From NCBI GenBank assembly GCA_001600455.1, contig BCKC01000009.1, positions 1,426,001-1,490,000 on the forward strand: 64,000 nucleotides of DNA, given 5' to 3'. Positions 24,302 to 34,158 of the stretch are shown here, in pieces. The position numbers and the translations under genes were made by a program. Under the pieces are notes generated by a model, which saw only the letters and a list, made by a program, of their open reading frames with translations, was not told the origin of the DNA and made no database searches. The DNA comes from Endocalyx cinctus (Eukaryota; Ascomycota; Sordariomycetes; Amphisphaeriales; Apiosporaceae). How positions within the stretch are numbered: position 1 is the first letter of the stretch; every line of letters begins with the position of its first letter.

Positions 24302-26050
24302 ATGGACCTTTCCCCAGGAGTTATAGGAGAAGTTGTTCACCCTACCGCAGCATTCTACCAATCATCGAGACAGGATAATGCCGAGACTTCGTCTAAGACT
24401 ATATCCTATAGCTCTACCGTCTCTGCTGACTCCATCTCATGGGATGACTCCTTTCTAAACCCCAAGAACCGAATTGACAGTCTTGAGCCCCCTAAGATCC
24501 CTCTTTGGCGTATTGATGGCTGCGCTGGTCTAGGTACTCAGTTCTACGCCGTCCCAATCTGTCTTTCCCACGTACCCCCGATTCGGATGGATGTCTTTGT
24601 CCCAGATAAACAGACTTCAAAAATTCGCGCTCAACTTGACCTCAACGTTGCATTTCATACGAAAGATGCAGCTCGACTACCGGGCGCAGCAATCACTAAG
24701 CACATAGTGCGCAAACTGCAACACTGGACCGAAACAGCGTATGCCAACATCGAGGAATTCGAACAATACTATAGAAGCATACCCTTTGGCTCACGATTGG
24801 TCTTCGACCCAATGTCGCTGGACATTAACCAGATTAAGGTCACAGCTGGTCTGAATCACAACTTAGAACGGCAGCTACTCTCGCTGTCTAGTCTCAAATC
24901 ATTATGGGGCTCAAATATTTGTCTGCCAAGCACTGTTGACTTGTTTGATGTTCATGTTGTTTCTATTTTGCACGACAGTGTCTGTCTGGTTAAGATCCAC
25001 GGACGACCTTTCATATTCAAGGCTTTGGTCGGTGGCTTGAAACACCTCTACCACGAACTAAAAACCCTTTGCACGATGGAACCTCACCCAAACATCGTAG
25101 CTCCCGTACATGTTGTTACCAAGGCTTGCAGTTTTGGCGCGAAGAGGGCGGTTGTCGGCTTTACCACATTCTATCACTCCCAAGGTACGCTTCGAGACCT
25201 GCTTCCGCAACTGCGCATCCGCGGGGAGCTGAAGTTGTCAGACCAGCTCAAATGGGCTATCCAGCTAACCAGTGCCGTCGATCACATACAAAACCGCGCT
25301 GGCACGTACTACCCCGACCTGCGTCTCGACAATATCGTTCTCTCGGAAGCTTCTGATATTGTCATGGTCGACTTCGAGCAGAGGGGTGTTTGGTGCGAAT
25401 TTGCCTCGCCCGAAGTCAACGCTGTCGAATTCATTCGCATCCTGGCAATGGATGCCGAGGTAGAGGAGTGGGTACGAGATACGTATTCGGAAAGATTGAA
25501 CAAGATCTTACCAGACTTTTCAAGGTTCGAGAAGGAGGGCTATGAGAACCCGGAACAAGGCCACAACATACCTTGGTTAGCACTGAGTCGCGCCGAGCAC
25601 GAGGCTTCTGAAGTTTTCATGCTAGGCAGAGTATTGTGGTGCATTTTCGAAGGCGTGAGCGGGCCTCAAAAAGCCGCTATCTGGCAGTCGTATCGATGGG
25701 AATCAGATTTGGAATTCCCCGAGTACGACAGAACTCCAAAGGAAATGAGAGCGCTCATCGATCGATGTACGAGGGGTAGGAGAGCAACCCTAGGCCACAA
25801 GATTATGAGACTTCACAGCAGCCTTGTCCTCCGAGACGTACCCGTTGCGGAGCAGACCGCCGAGGACGTTAGAGAGGCTGCTAGACTGTACTGGAAGTCG
25901 GAACTGGACGCTGCGGAACAGTTCCTCGATATGAGAGATTCACTTCGTCGAAAAGGCGAATGGAACGACAACTACTACAACCGCCCTACGCTCAAGGAAG
26001 TTTTAGCAGAACTTAAAGAATATCAGCAAAAACAATCAGATGACAACTGA
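24302..26050 (+). CDS. Fungal protein-kinase-like protein
   Basis: A single-exon gene of 582 aa. The C-terminal half has a protein-kinase fold: the ATP-anchoring Lys in FIFKAL (K240), a helix-C-like Glu in HELKTL, the hinge segment GFTTFYHSQGTLRDLL, a catalytic loop reading YYPDLRLDNIVL (D339, N344) and a metal-binding Asp in VDFEQRG (D357). The usual His-Arg before the catalytic Asp is Tyr-Pro, DFG is DFE, and I see no glycine-rich loop. Lys, Glu, Asp and Asn are kept, so weak activity is possible, but a pseudokinase role is also open. The N-terminal 230 residues are family-specific, with no domain I recognise. It ends in a charged helix (VLAELKEYQQKQSDDN). It stands alone, with deserts on both sides, so the context gives no hint of its job. 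Confidence 0.85.
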   Translation: MDLSPGVIGEVVHPTAAFYQSSRQDNAETSSKTISYSSTVSADSISWDDSFLNPKNRIDSLEPPKIPLWRIDGCAGLGTQFYAVPICLSHVPPIRMDVFVPDKQTSKIRAQLDLNVAFHTKDAARLPGAAITKHIVRKLQHWTETAYANIEEFEQYYRSIPFGSRLVFDPMSLDINQIKVTAGLNHNLERQLLSLSSLKSLWGSNICLPSTVDLFDVHVVSILHDSVCLVKIHGRPFIFKALVGGLKHLYHELKTLCTMEPHPNIVAPVHVVTKACSFGAKRAVVGFTTFYHSQGTLRDLLPQLRIRGELKLSDQLKWAIQLTSAVDHIQNRAGTYYPDLRLDNIVLSEASDIVMVDFEQRGVWCEFASPEVNAVEFIRILAMDAEVEEWVRDTYSERLNKILPDFSRFEKEGYENPEQGHNIPWLALSRAEHEASEVFMLGRVLWCIFEGVSGPQKAAIWQSYRWESDLEFPEYDRTPKEMRALIDRCTRGRRATLGHKIMRLHSSLVLRDVPVAEQTAEDVREAARLYWKSELDAAEQFLDMRDSLRRKGEWNDNYYNRPTLKEVLAELKEYQQKQSDDN

Positions 26051-29000
26051 CTAACCAAGCTACCTCGTATTGGGCCGAGAAAGATTTCTAGAGCTTCGAG
26101 GGTTATTATCCTAGAATAGCTATTTCGCATTCATATTTATCTTCATTGTTAAAACGAGAGCAAGACTTTCAACGTTGGTTCTTACAGGGATCTATAAATT
26201 ATTAGCTACACTATCCCCATCGTGGAGAGGGGAAAAAGATAATGGACGACGGGACAGATGACATTCGAGATTCATAGATTAATGTAGTCAATATTACTAT
26301 GGTTCAATTTTGATAATTGCGATCGTCTCCCTGGCTATGGCTACGAGGATGGTATAGTAATCCTAGTGATATTCAATCTTGTCGTCATATCAAGACGGCG
26401 TGACTTATACCAATCAATAGAAAATATTAAAATTGATAATGTAAATTAAGTAAGCAATATGAAAGTGACTCCCTATATCGTAGCACACTCCGTACCTTCT
26501 TCCATCACCAACCTGCCTCAGCCACCAAGCTAATTTCGGTGTGCGCAGACACCCCTTTCCCCGAGCGTCACTTCTCGATACATCACGATAGACCAAAGCT
26601 TACCTTGCGATGATATGAAAGACATCAAAACAGGAGATCTATCCCTTCAGATCAAGAGATCATCCGACTAAACCAGCCCCTATAAACGTCCGATTTGGCC
26701 GGGGGGAAATTGGAGCATTCCACTCGTTACCCCTGAGTCATATGGTGAACGGTGTGCCCATGACGCAAAAGGGTAATTTACCAACCAACGTTGACTACAA
26801 GAAAACGGAAAAAGATCATTCGAGCTGAAAAAAAAAAAAAAAACCTTGAATTACGGTTACTCAACCCGGACGTTCCAAGAAAGTTTTCCACGTCCACCGC
26901 TTTCCTTGTTGTTAGTTTGAAGATATTTGTGTGATGGGCAAAGAAGAAGATTCTGCATGCCGTTAATCCCGGCGGGGGCTCATCATTGGCCCTTTCCGTC
27001 AGATGCTCTGGGTAGGTGAAATTGCCTTGTTCGTGCGAAGAACCAACGGGAGGGAGGAATCGACGGATAATTCTTCGAAGAAAAAAAATCGACTTCCTTT
27101 TTCTTTCTTCTGGGCCGATTGTACGGCTAGCTGCCTGGATGCCTACCTTTTCGCACTTAGCCTGCTGGCCAGAAAAAAAGATCGAAGCAAGCTGAGCCAC
27201 GATCCGACAGTTTGGTAACCCCCGGTCTCAGGAGGGAGGACGGCGACGAGATTGACGCAGCGATATAGGAAGTAATCTCGATATGTGATGGAGGCAGCAG
27301 GAGCGCGGCCTAACGCCTTGGAAGAATAGTCATCGCGGCGTTGCCATTGGATGGACGACGACTCGTGCCCATTTCCCTGAGTAATAAGAACCCGGTCGTC
27401 CCACGCATTTCTTCTGCATCTGCATCTGCAGCGCCCCATATTCCAGGCAACCAGCCCGAGGGGCTCGATCTAGAGGATTGGAGATATATGAGGCAACTAG
27501 GATATTTGGGGTTGGGTACATACGATGACGGTAATTTATCAGAGCGGCGGCGCAGCAAGCAGTAGCAAGTAAGTACGACCGGGTACCGGAAGCGATAACA
27601 AAATCCAGCGATCCCGGTAATAAGACGGATTGATAATATAGTTACACGCGAGAAAACATTATGAGGTCAAAGTTAGGGAGGGGAGGGAATAGAAAAAAAA
27701 AATTAGGGGGCTTTTCTAGAAGCCCGAAGAAGCGAGATGGAAATGACGGGAGAATGTTGGTTAGTCTTGGCCATCTGCAAGGACCTGACCGTGATAAGAG
27801 CAGGGGAACGAGATTGAGCTTTCGGGAAATGAACAAATATGCTATCGAATCCTCGTGGCTTGGGGCTATTACGATTAGCTGTGATGGTGGTGGTGTGCTG
27901 GCCTCACTTCGCACCTCCCCCCGTCGCTGCCTGCGGTGTCTTCGGTGCCGTGAAGGAAGAGACATAGGTTGGTAGCACCAGCAGCAGTAGTAGTGGTGGT
28001 AGAAGGTGACGAAAGAACAACTGATGTTCGGTATTCTTCCTGAGGCAGTGCATCGAAGGAAATCCCGGCATCATTTTTCATAATCCCCTCGGTTTTCTTA
28101 TCCGCAGTTAGCGATCGTATCCAGAAAAGAAATTAGAAAGAAAAAAAAATCCGAGACCAAAAGGAATGGTTTGAGAATTCACAGTTGGCCGAATTAGGAA
28201 ACGTGGGGTTAATTGGGTTAAGTGGAGACGAAAGAGGGAGAGAGAGAAAGATGAATCAATCGTGTTTCCTTCTCTTTCAAACCAAAATTTGTCACTTGAT
28301 TCTGAAACCATGCATGCGCGATGTGGAAAATAGGAGAAGTCGATGAGGTCAGACAAAATTCTTTTTTGGAAACGAATGATCTATCGTTGGAGCCCCCCCT
28401 CCTTTAGGGGGGAGAGAGGGAGAAAGAAGGGGAGGGAGGGATGTTCTCATCGCTGGGTTTCTTCCGACCTTTCTTCTTCTTTTGGCTAATTCCCCATGAT
28501 CGCACCCAAATTTCCACTCGTTCTGGAAGGAATAATAGAATGGTTTGGTTGAAAAAAGGACCGGATTAATCGGCGTAGAATCAAAAGAAGGATGTGTGAC
28601 AAAAAAGAAAAGAAAGAGAGAAAAAAAAAGAGAGAGAACAGCCTTGCTGGGTCGCGTCCAAGGCCGCGCTAGGGTCGCGTTATAGGTGGCCGGCCAACTT
28701 TTACGCGGCCTGGTTCGAGAGAGGCTTTGAGGTCGGCCAGATATCGCGGCCGCCAACCCACAATGAATGGTGAGATGAAATGAAGTTGGACTATGGCTAG
28801 CTTTTTATACGCTTGTTTTCACCGTGTGAGTATTGGGAGGAAACCTATTGCTAACGAATTGCCTACCATTAAGCCCCCCCTTTTCCCTTTTTGAAGTCCG
28901 CGACCAAGATAACCAGTAACAAAAATTTCGTGGGTCCCTTGGTTTGTACGTTTTCTGACCCATCAAAGCCACGGGAATGTCCGACACTCCGCTTAGGCAC

Positions 29001-29706
29001 CAATCATCGTTCGCGACCCCTCTATACTCCGTTCACTTTTTGATTGATCGTGGCTGGTGATGTATGTTGCTACTCTACCACCGTTATACAGTAGAATTTC
29101 GTTCCTCAATCCGTTTAGACTCTACCACAATGCCAACGGTATTGAAACCTGATGCGCGAAAATACGTCTTCGAGTTATCATACTAATGCAGTTCGTGTGG
29201 TTTTCTCTTACTTTTTTTTTTCTTACTGTGAAGGCGGCCACTATTCTTGGCTCGCCTCGTTTTTTGGTCTATTATTTGTGCTTCGCCATCCTCGATGTAT
29301 GTGTCACTAACGCAAAGGATGATACTAACGATGCACTGTAGCAAATGCCCGAAACCTCTTTCTCTATTCTCATCACATATACTTTCGTGCTAATATGATT
29401 CAGCTCCTTTTTTCGGGGGGGAATAGACCCCAACCCGGAAAGATTACTCATTGAACGGTTACGTCGAATGGTAGTCAAGTATGACAAGGTCTACATGAAA
29501 TAGAACAACCAACAGATCGAGTGATCCACATCATCTCTGACAAGATCTCTCCATGATGGTAGTTAAAAGTATATAACCATCTGGATATCTACCTCCTTTC
29601 TGTGCCACTTCATTCCATCCAATACAAACTAACTAACTACCCGCTTCTGGAAGTGTCAAAGGATAGTTCTTTTGTAATTGTTCTCTGTTGTCTTTAACCT
29701 TTCTCA
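26051..29706. other. Intergenic region
   Basis: No gene recognised over 3.6 kb between two plus-strand genes. It has AT-rich DNA after the kinase-like gene, A-tracts near 26828 and 28140, and GC-richer, G/A-skewed segments at 27200-28000 and 28390-28760 with open frames that carry no domain. Much of it may be the long promoter and leader of the SWIM gene. Confidence 0.5.
29570..29576 (+). promoter_or_regulatory. TATA-like box upstream of the SWIM-domain gene
   Basis: TATATAA about 130 bases before the proposed start codon, followed by pyrimidine-rich sequence (29590-29705) like that around fungal transcription starts. Position and sequence fit, but there is no direct evidence of use. Confidence 0.4.
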
Positions 29707-31149
29707 ATGTCCACACAATTAACTCCCCTCAGCCAGCTTTCTCTCGGTATAATGCCGCCCGTGACCCGCCAACAAAGCCGATACCAGCCCAGCCTGGAGT
29801 CCTACTCGGACCCAGATCCGGGCTCGGACTCAGATGGCGACTCGTCGCAGGAGCAAGATTTCGAGCCCTACGAAGAAGAGGGGATCACCGGCCGGCAAGA
29901 TTCCGATCCTGACGAGGAAGGGGGGATCGGCGCCCGCACTTGGAAATTCCCCTCGACTACGCTGTACTCTCTCGCCGACTTGGACGACGCGACGCGCAAG
30001 AGGGTCGTGAAGGATCTGAGCACGCCTTCCAAGATCCTCCTCCAAGCCTGCGGCTCGAGGGGGGAATACTACATGTTCACCGTCTCGGAGCGGGTCGAGT
30101 ACCAGGTCCGAGCCGGGCCGGACGGGGGCAAGTTCGGGATCCCCGACTGCTCTTGCGGAAGGCAAGGGGGTCAGATGCCCTGCCGCCACATCCTCTGGGT
30201 GTGCGACCAGCTCACCAGCCAATTCATCACCTTCCAGGACGCGCCCCTGAACCTGGCCAGCAGCGGCTACTCGGCCGAGCACGGGAACCCTTGCGGCGAG
30301 ATCTCGGAAGGGATGGGCCTCTCGGCGCTGGCCGACAGCCTGGGCTGCGACGTCCTGCTCGGGAACTCGGAGAATCCCAGCCCCAGGAGGGTGCGAACGG
30401 TGCGCGAGATACTCGCCTGGCTGAACGATACCCCCGTGGACCAGTACCGACACGAGCTCTCCGACGCCAACACAAATAAGCGGGTCGTCAAGAGGGGCGA
30501 CTTGGAGCAAACCATCTTCCGCATGCTACTTCGCAACAACGAGTTTTTCGCCTACTTCCTCTCCTCTATGCGCCACTACCACCTCCTCAACACCCAGTTT
30601 CTAAAATATCGGAATCGGGCCGAGGCCGCATTCGCTTGTTTCGCTAGAGGCGCATCTCAACCAGAGGCTGGAACCGGACCTCAACACGTGGTAGAGTGGT
30701 GCGTGAGGATTCTCATCGACATAAATAATCAGATCAGCTCGATCCTGAGCCGCGAAAGTCGGACGCTGGACTCGTACGACCGCCGGGCCGCGGCGATCAC
30801 GCTGATCCGAATTCTGAGGCGGGTGGTCGACTGCCGAGAAAACGTCGGGTCGTTCACCGAAGACCCGGTACTGCGGGAGAACGAGATGCGGCTGTATACC
30901 AGGCTCGTGGGCGAGAGGAGGACTAGCGATTTCGTCATCGACGCGCTTAGGAAAATACCGGCCGAGGACAGGACCCATATCCTAGGCGACCTGTTCACCG
31001 TCTACAGCGACACCGAAGGTGCTCCGATGACGTATAGGAATAAATTGCTGGACATCATCAATTCTACTCCGCCCGCGCGCCCGCAAGTCAGCTCTGGGTC
31101 GAAACGCCCCGGCCAGGAGCTGGAGCGTAGCTCGAAGCGCATGAGGTAG
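29707..31149 (+). CDS. SWIM-type zinc-finger protein
   Basis: A single-exon gene of 480 aa with GC-rich codons. Residues 30-75 are strongly acidic. The SWIM finger follows at about 145-165: CSCGRQGGQMPCRHILWVC gives CxC, then CxH. Downstream, residues 170-455 look helical with no second domain that I recognise, and the end is basic (SKRPGQELERSSKRMR), which could be a nuclear localisation signal. SWIM fingers bind DNA or protein partners and occur in ubiquitin ligases, homologous-recombination factors and MULE-type transposases; here no transposase core is visible. The start at 29707 was chosen as the first ATG after the leader; a second in-frame ATG lies 15 codons later. An extensive antisense open frame is a shadow of the GC-rich codon pattern. 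Confidence 0.85.
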   Translation: MSTQLTPLSQLSLGIMPPVTRQQSRYQPSLESYSDPDPGSDSDGDSSQEQDFEPYEEEGITGRQDSDPDEEGGIGARTWKFPSTTLYSLADLDDATRKRVVKDLSTPSKILLQACGSRGEYYMFTVSERVEYQVRAGPDGGKFGIPDCSCGRQGGQMPCRHILWVCDQLTSQFITFQDAPLNLASSGYSAEHGNPCGEISEGMGLSALADSLGCDVLLGNSENPSPRRVRTVREILAWLNDTPVDQYRHELSDANTNKRVVKRGDLEQTIFRMLLRNNEFFAYFLSSMRHYHLLNTQFLKYRNRAEAAFACFARGASQPEAGTGPQHVVEWCVRILIDINNQISSILSRESRTLDSYDRRAAAITLIRILRRVVDCRENVGSFTEDPVLRENEMRLYTRLVGERRTSDFVIDALRKIPAEDRTHILGDLFTVYSDTEGAPMTYRNKLLDIINSTPPARPQVSSGSKRPGQELERSSKRMR

Positions 31150-32406
31150 ATGATTAAATCATTTTACTCGCCTGGTTAAATCTCCCATCGACTTCTATAG
31201 ATCAACGAGCTGGTATTCTCGTTGTCAGGGAAATAGGAGTTATAAAAAGAGATTCGTCTTTTTAACAAGCACGCAACATCTATTTTCACTTCTTCTTCAC
31301 CCTTTTAAATGTTTTTTTTTTTTCTCTTCTTCCTTTCTCGTCTTTCCTTGTTTCGGCAGTTCAAACGCTTTGATAGCATTGATCTGCTCGTTCTTTTTTT
31401 TCTAAGGGATTATAATATCCTTCCATCTTTTTTTTTCTTATTCTCTTTCTTACATGACTTTACGGACGACATGATCTTATTCTAATATAAAAAGGAGAGA
31501 AAAGGCCGATAAAAAATGAGGATGTTTTGTACCATTCATAGACTTGTAGTAGCTCATTAGCTTCCATTTACTTAGAGAAGAAACCCACGTTTCTATTTGG
31601 CAATTCAAATTTATTGGGAATATATTTAGGTCTGTTTATCTTGAATTCTGGTAGATTTTACTTTTTCTTTCTTCATGATAATCTTTACATACATGATGTT
31701 ATTTCAAGTAGAATAATATGTAAATGACAACAGTACTTACACCTAAGAAGTACTAGAGAGCTAAGTCATTAGTGTACACGTAGCGTATCAGTGGGCAGTA
31801 TGTACTCCGTACTCCGTATAACATGAGCCTTGCCAGCTAGCCCTGCTACCTGCTAACCCTACTGCCCTGTTCTACCTATTACATACAAGTTATACTGTAG
31901 TAATGGATCCATGGATAGTATCAAGTACTCCGTATCGAGTACCTAAAACCCCAGTATAAGTTACCTTCTAGGTAGAAGGTGTGGGCCTAACTTAAGCTCT
32001 AATTGGTTTATTTCTAGAACCCCCCAGGCCCCCCTATTAATGACCCTTGACCGCCAGAACTACAGTACCAAAGTATCGTCACTAAACAATAAAGAGCTCT
32101 TTACCCCTCCATACAGGGGTTGAGGGGTTGTCGAGGGGCATTTAATTAGTTAGTTGCACTTCCACCAAACGTTCCCTCAAGGTGGAACGAAATAATAACA
32201 CCTACTCGTATTCATTCGGTTTAGGTGTTCAAATCTAAAGTCTTATAGCTCTCTCTTTTCCTTTCATCTTGATTTTTATTTAAAATTCTACTTGACTCGA
32301 AAATCGCCAAAAAAAGACAGCAACAACGAAGTCCTCAAATATTGACCCTTCCCTCATCTGAAAACAAATAAGAGAAGTTAAGAAGAAAAAAAAAAAAATA
32401 AGAATC
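31150..32406. other. Intergenic region between the SWIM gene and SEC53
   Basis: T-rich 3' sequence after the SWIM gene is followed by an accessory-looking segment (31740-32165). That segment holds TACTCCGTA words at 31803-31811 and 31926-31934, a seven-base hairpin (ACCTTCT, four-base loop, AGAAGGT) near 31962-31980, and short CCCCT/AGGGG words near 32105-32140. No open frame of note. Confidence 0.5.
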
Positions 32407-33330
32407 ATGGATACCGGCGCACCTACCTTCCCTCCCCTCGAGGATCGTCCTCTCAAGAACACCATCTGCCTCTTCGACGTCGACGGGACGCTCACGCCGG
32501 CCCGACTAGCTGTATCGCCCGAGATGCTACGGACGCTATCCGCGCTGCGGCAGAAGTGCGCGGTAGGGTTCGTGGGAGGATCCGACCTAGCGAAGCAGCA
32601 GGAGCAGCTGGGCGCGGCCGACCGGCCGGTCACGACCATGTTCGACTTCTGCTTCAGCGAGAACGGGTTGACGGCTTTCAAGATGGGCGCCGAGCTCGAG
32701 TCCACCAGCTTCATCTCCTGGCTCGGCGAGGACAAGTACAAGGAGATGGTCAAATTTATCCTCCACTACGTCGCCGACCTCGATATCCCCGTCAAGCGTG
32801 GCACCTTCGTCGAGTTCCGAAACGGCATGATCAACGTCTCCCCCGTCGGAAGGAACGCCTCCAATAAGGAGCGTCTCGACTTCCTCGCGTACGACGACGT
32901 TCACAAGGTCAGGGAAGCTTTCGTCGCTAAGATGAGGGAGAATTTCGGCCATTGGGGTTTAACGTAAGTACCCTCTTTTTCCATTCTTCTTTTTGTAACC
33001 CTGTTCCCTTTCTATGTCGTGTTCGGTAGGGGGTGTGAAGAACAGATCGACTAAGTACACGTCATCCAAACAAATAGGTTTGCCATTGGTGGCCAGATCT
33101 CTTTTGATGTTTTCCCCAACGGCTGGGACAAGACTTACTGCCTGCGACACCTCGAGGCCGAGGCCAAGAAACCTGGCGGCATCGAGTACACGACGGTCCA
33201 CTTCTTTGGCGACAAGGCCTTCGAAGGCGGTAACGACTGGGAGATCTACAGCGACTCGCGAACGATCGGACATGCCGTTACGAGCCCCGAAGATACCATG
33301 AAGCAGCTGAATGAACTGTTCGGCATATAA
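32407..33330 (+). CDS. SEC53: Phosphomannomutase
   Basis: Two exons (32407-32963 and 33078-33330) join in frame to 269 aa, close to the usual eukaryotic PMM length. The HAD-type nucleophile motif is [11 protein letters not shown] (D24, D26). Other family blocks are [30 protein letters not shown] and, in exon 2, [16 protein letters not shown]. The enzyme converts mannose-6-phosphate to mannose-1-phosphate in the cytosol, feeding GDP-mannose for N-glycans, O-mannosylation and GPI anchors. The intron (32964-33077) has a GTAAGT donor and an AATAG acceptor and splits a Thr codon. The gene converges with the WW-PhoD gene downstream. Confidence 0.97.
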
Positions 33331-34158
33331 TATTACACTTGAGGGGAGGTAAATGAGCAGATTAAGAGAAGAGAAAAAGAAAAGAAAAAGAAAAGAAAAA
33401 TGAGACAGAGACAGATACCACCGAGAAGGAGATATTATTTAAAAGTACCTACATAAGGATAACAGAACGAAGTAGCCTAGGTATTGTTTTGCATCTATGA
33501 TGCAAATTAATAAAAAAGAAATACTCAAAAATAAGGAGACATCAACGAATTTACGATTGAAGGGGAGAAAGGGGTAAAAAGAGGACCAAGCCTCAAAACA
33601 AATCAAGAGATAAAAAAATAAAATAAAAAGAAAATAAAAGGGAAAAGAAAAACTAGATAGTAAGAGAGTTTATCAGGATCAGGTCAAGTGTAACAATGAG
33701 TTCATCAAGACTGATTTATAGATTTCTCCTCGAAGCCACCAACCATTTTCATCCCACTTCAATTCTCGAAGTTTGCTACTCTATTCCGAAGTCTGAACGC
33801 AGAGATGCATCGTGATAAAATAAAAGTGTGAATTGAATATATTTTAAATTGTTTGGATTATATTTCGTAAATTCATCATAGAAGTCTCAGATCAACGAAT
33901 TCAATGTATATCTTTAATATAACAAAAAGATGAAGTAAAAAAAAAAAGAATCGGTTTGAGTGCTTGCTTTTGCTTGCTCGCGCGCTAGGCTTCGCTCTCT
34001 CATGAAGTTCGGCACTGAACAAACAACAACACCAAAAATAGACGAGGACTCCTTCCCTAGCCAAAAACAACCTTCTACCAGGGATCCAGCCCACTCACTC
34101 ACTCGCTCACTCACTTCCTTACCTCTCTCTTCCCATCTCTTTTTCCTCCTCTTCTTAA
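33331..34158. other. Convergent 3' region
   Basis: About 830 bases between the 3' ends of SEC53 (+) and the WW-PhoD gene (-). It is A-rich on the left and T/C-rich on the right, as expected of two facing 3' UTRs. No coding sequence seen. Confidence 0.6.

Noticed and set aside
29830..30510. 226-codon minus-strand frame opposite the SWIM gene
   Set aside because: A shadow of the GC-rich codons of the real plus-strand gene; the opposite frame has no domain and no start context.
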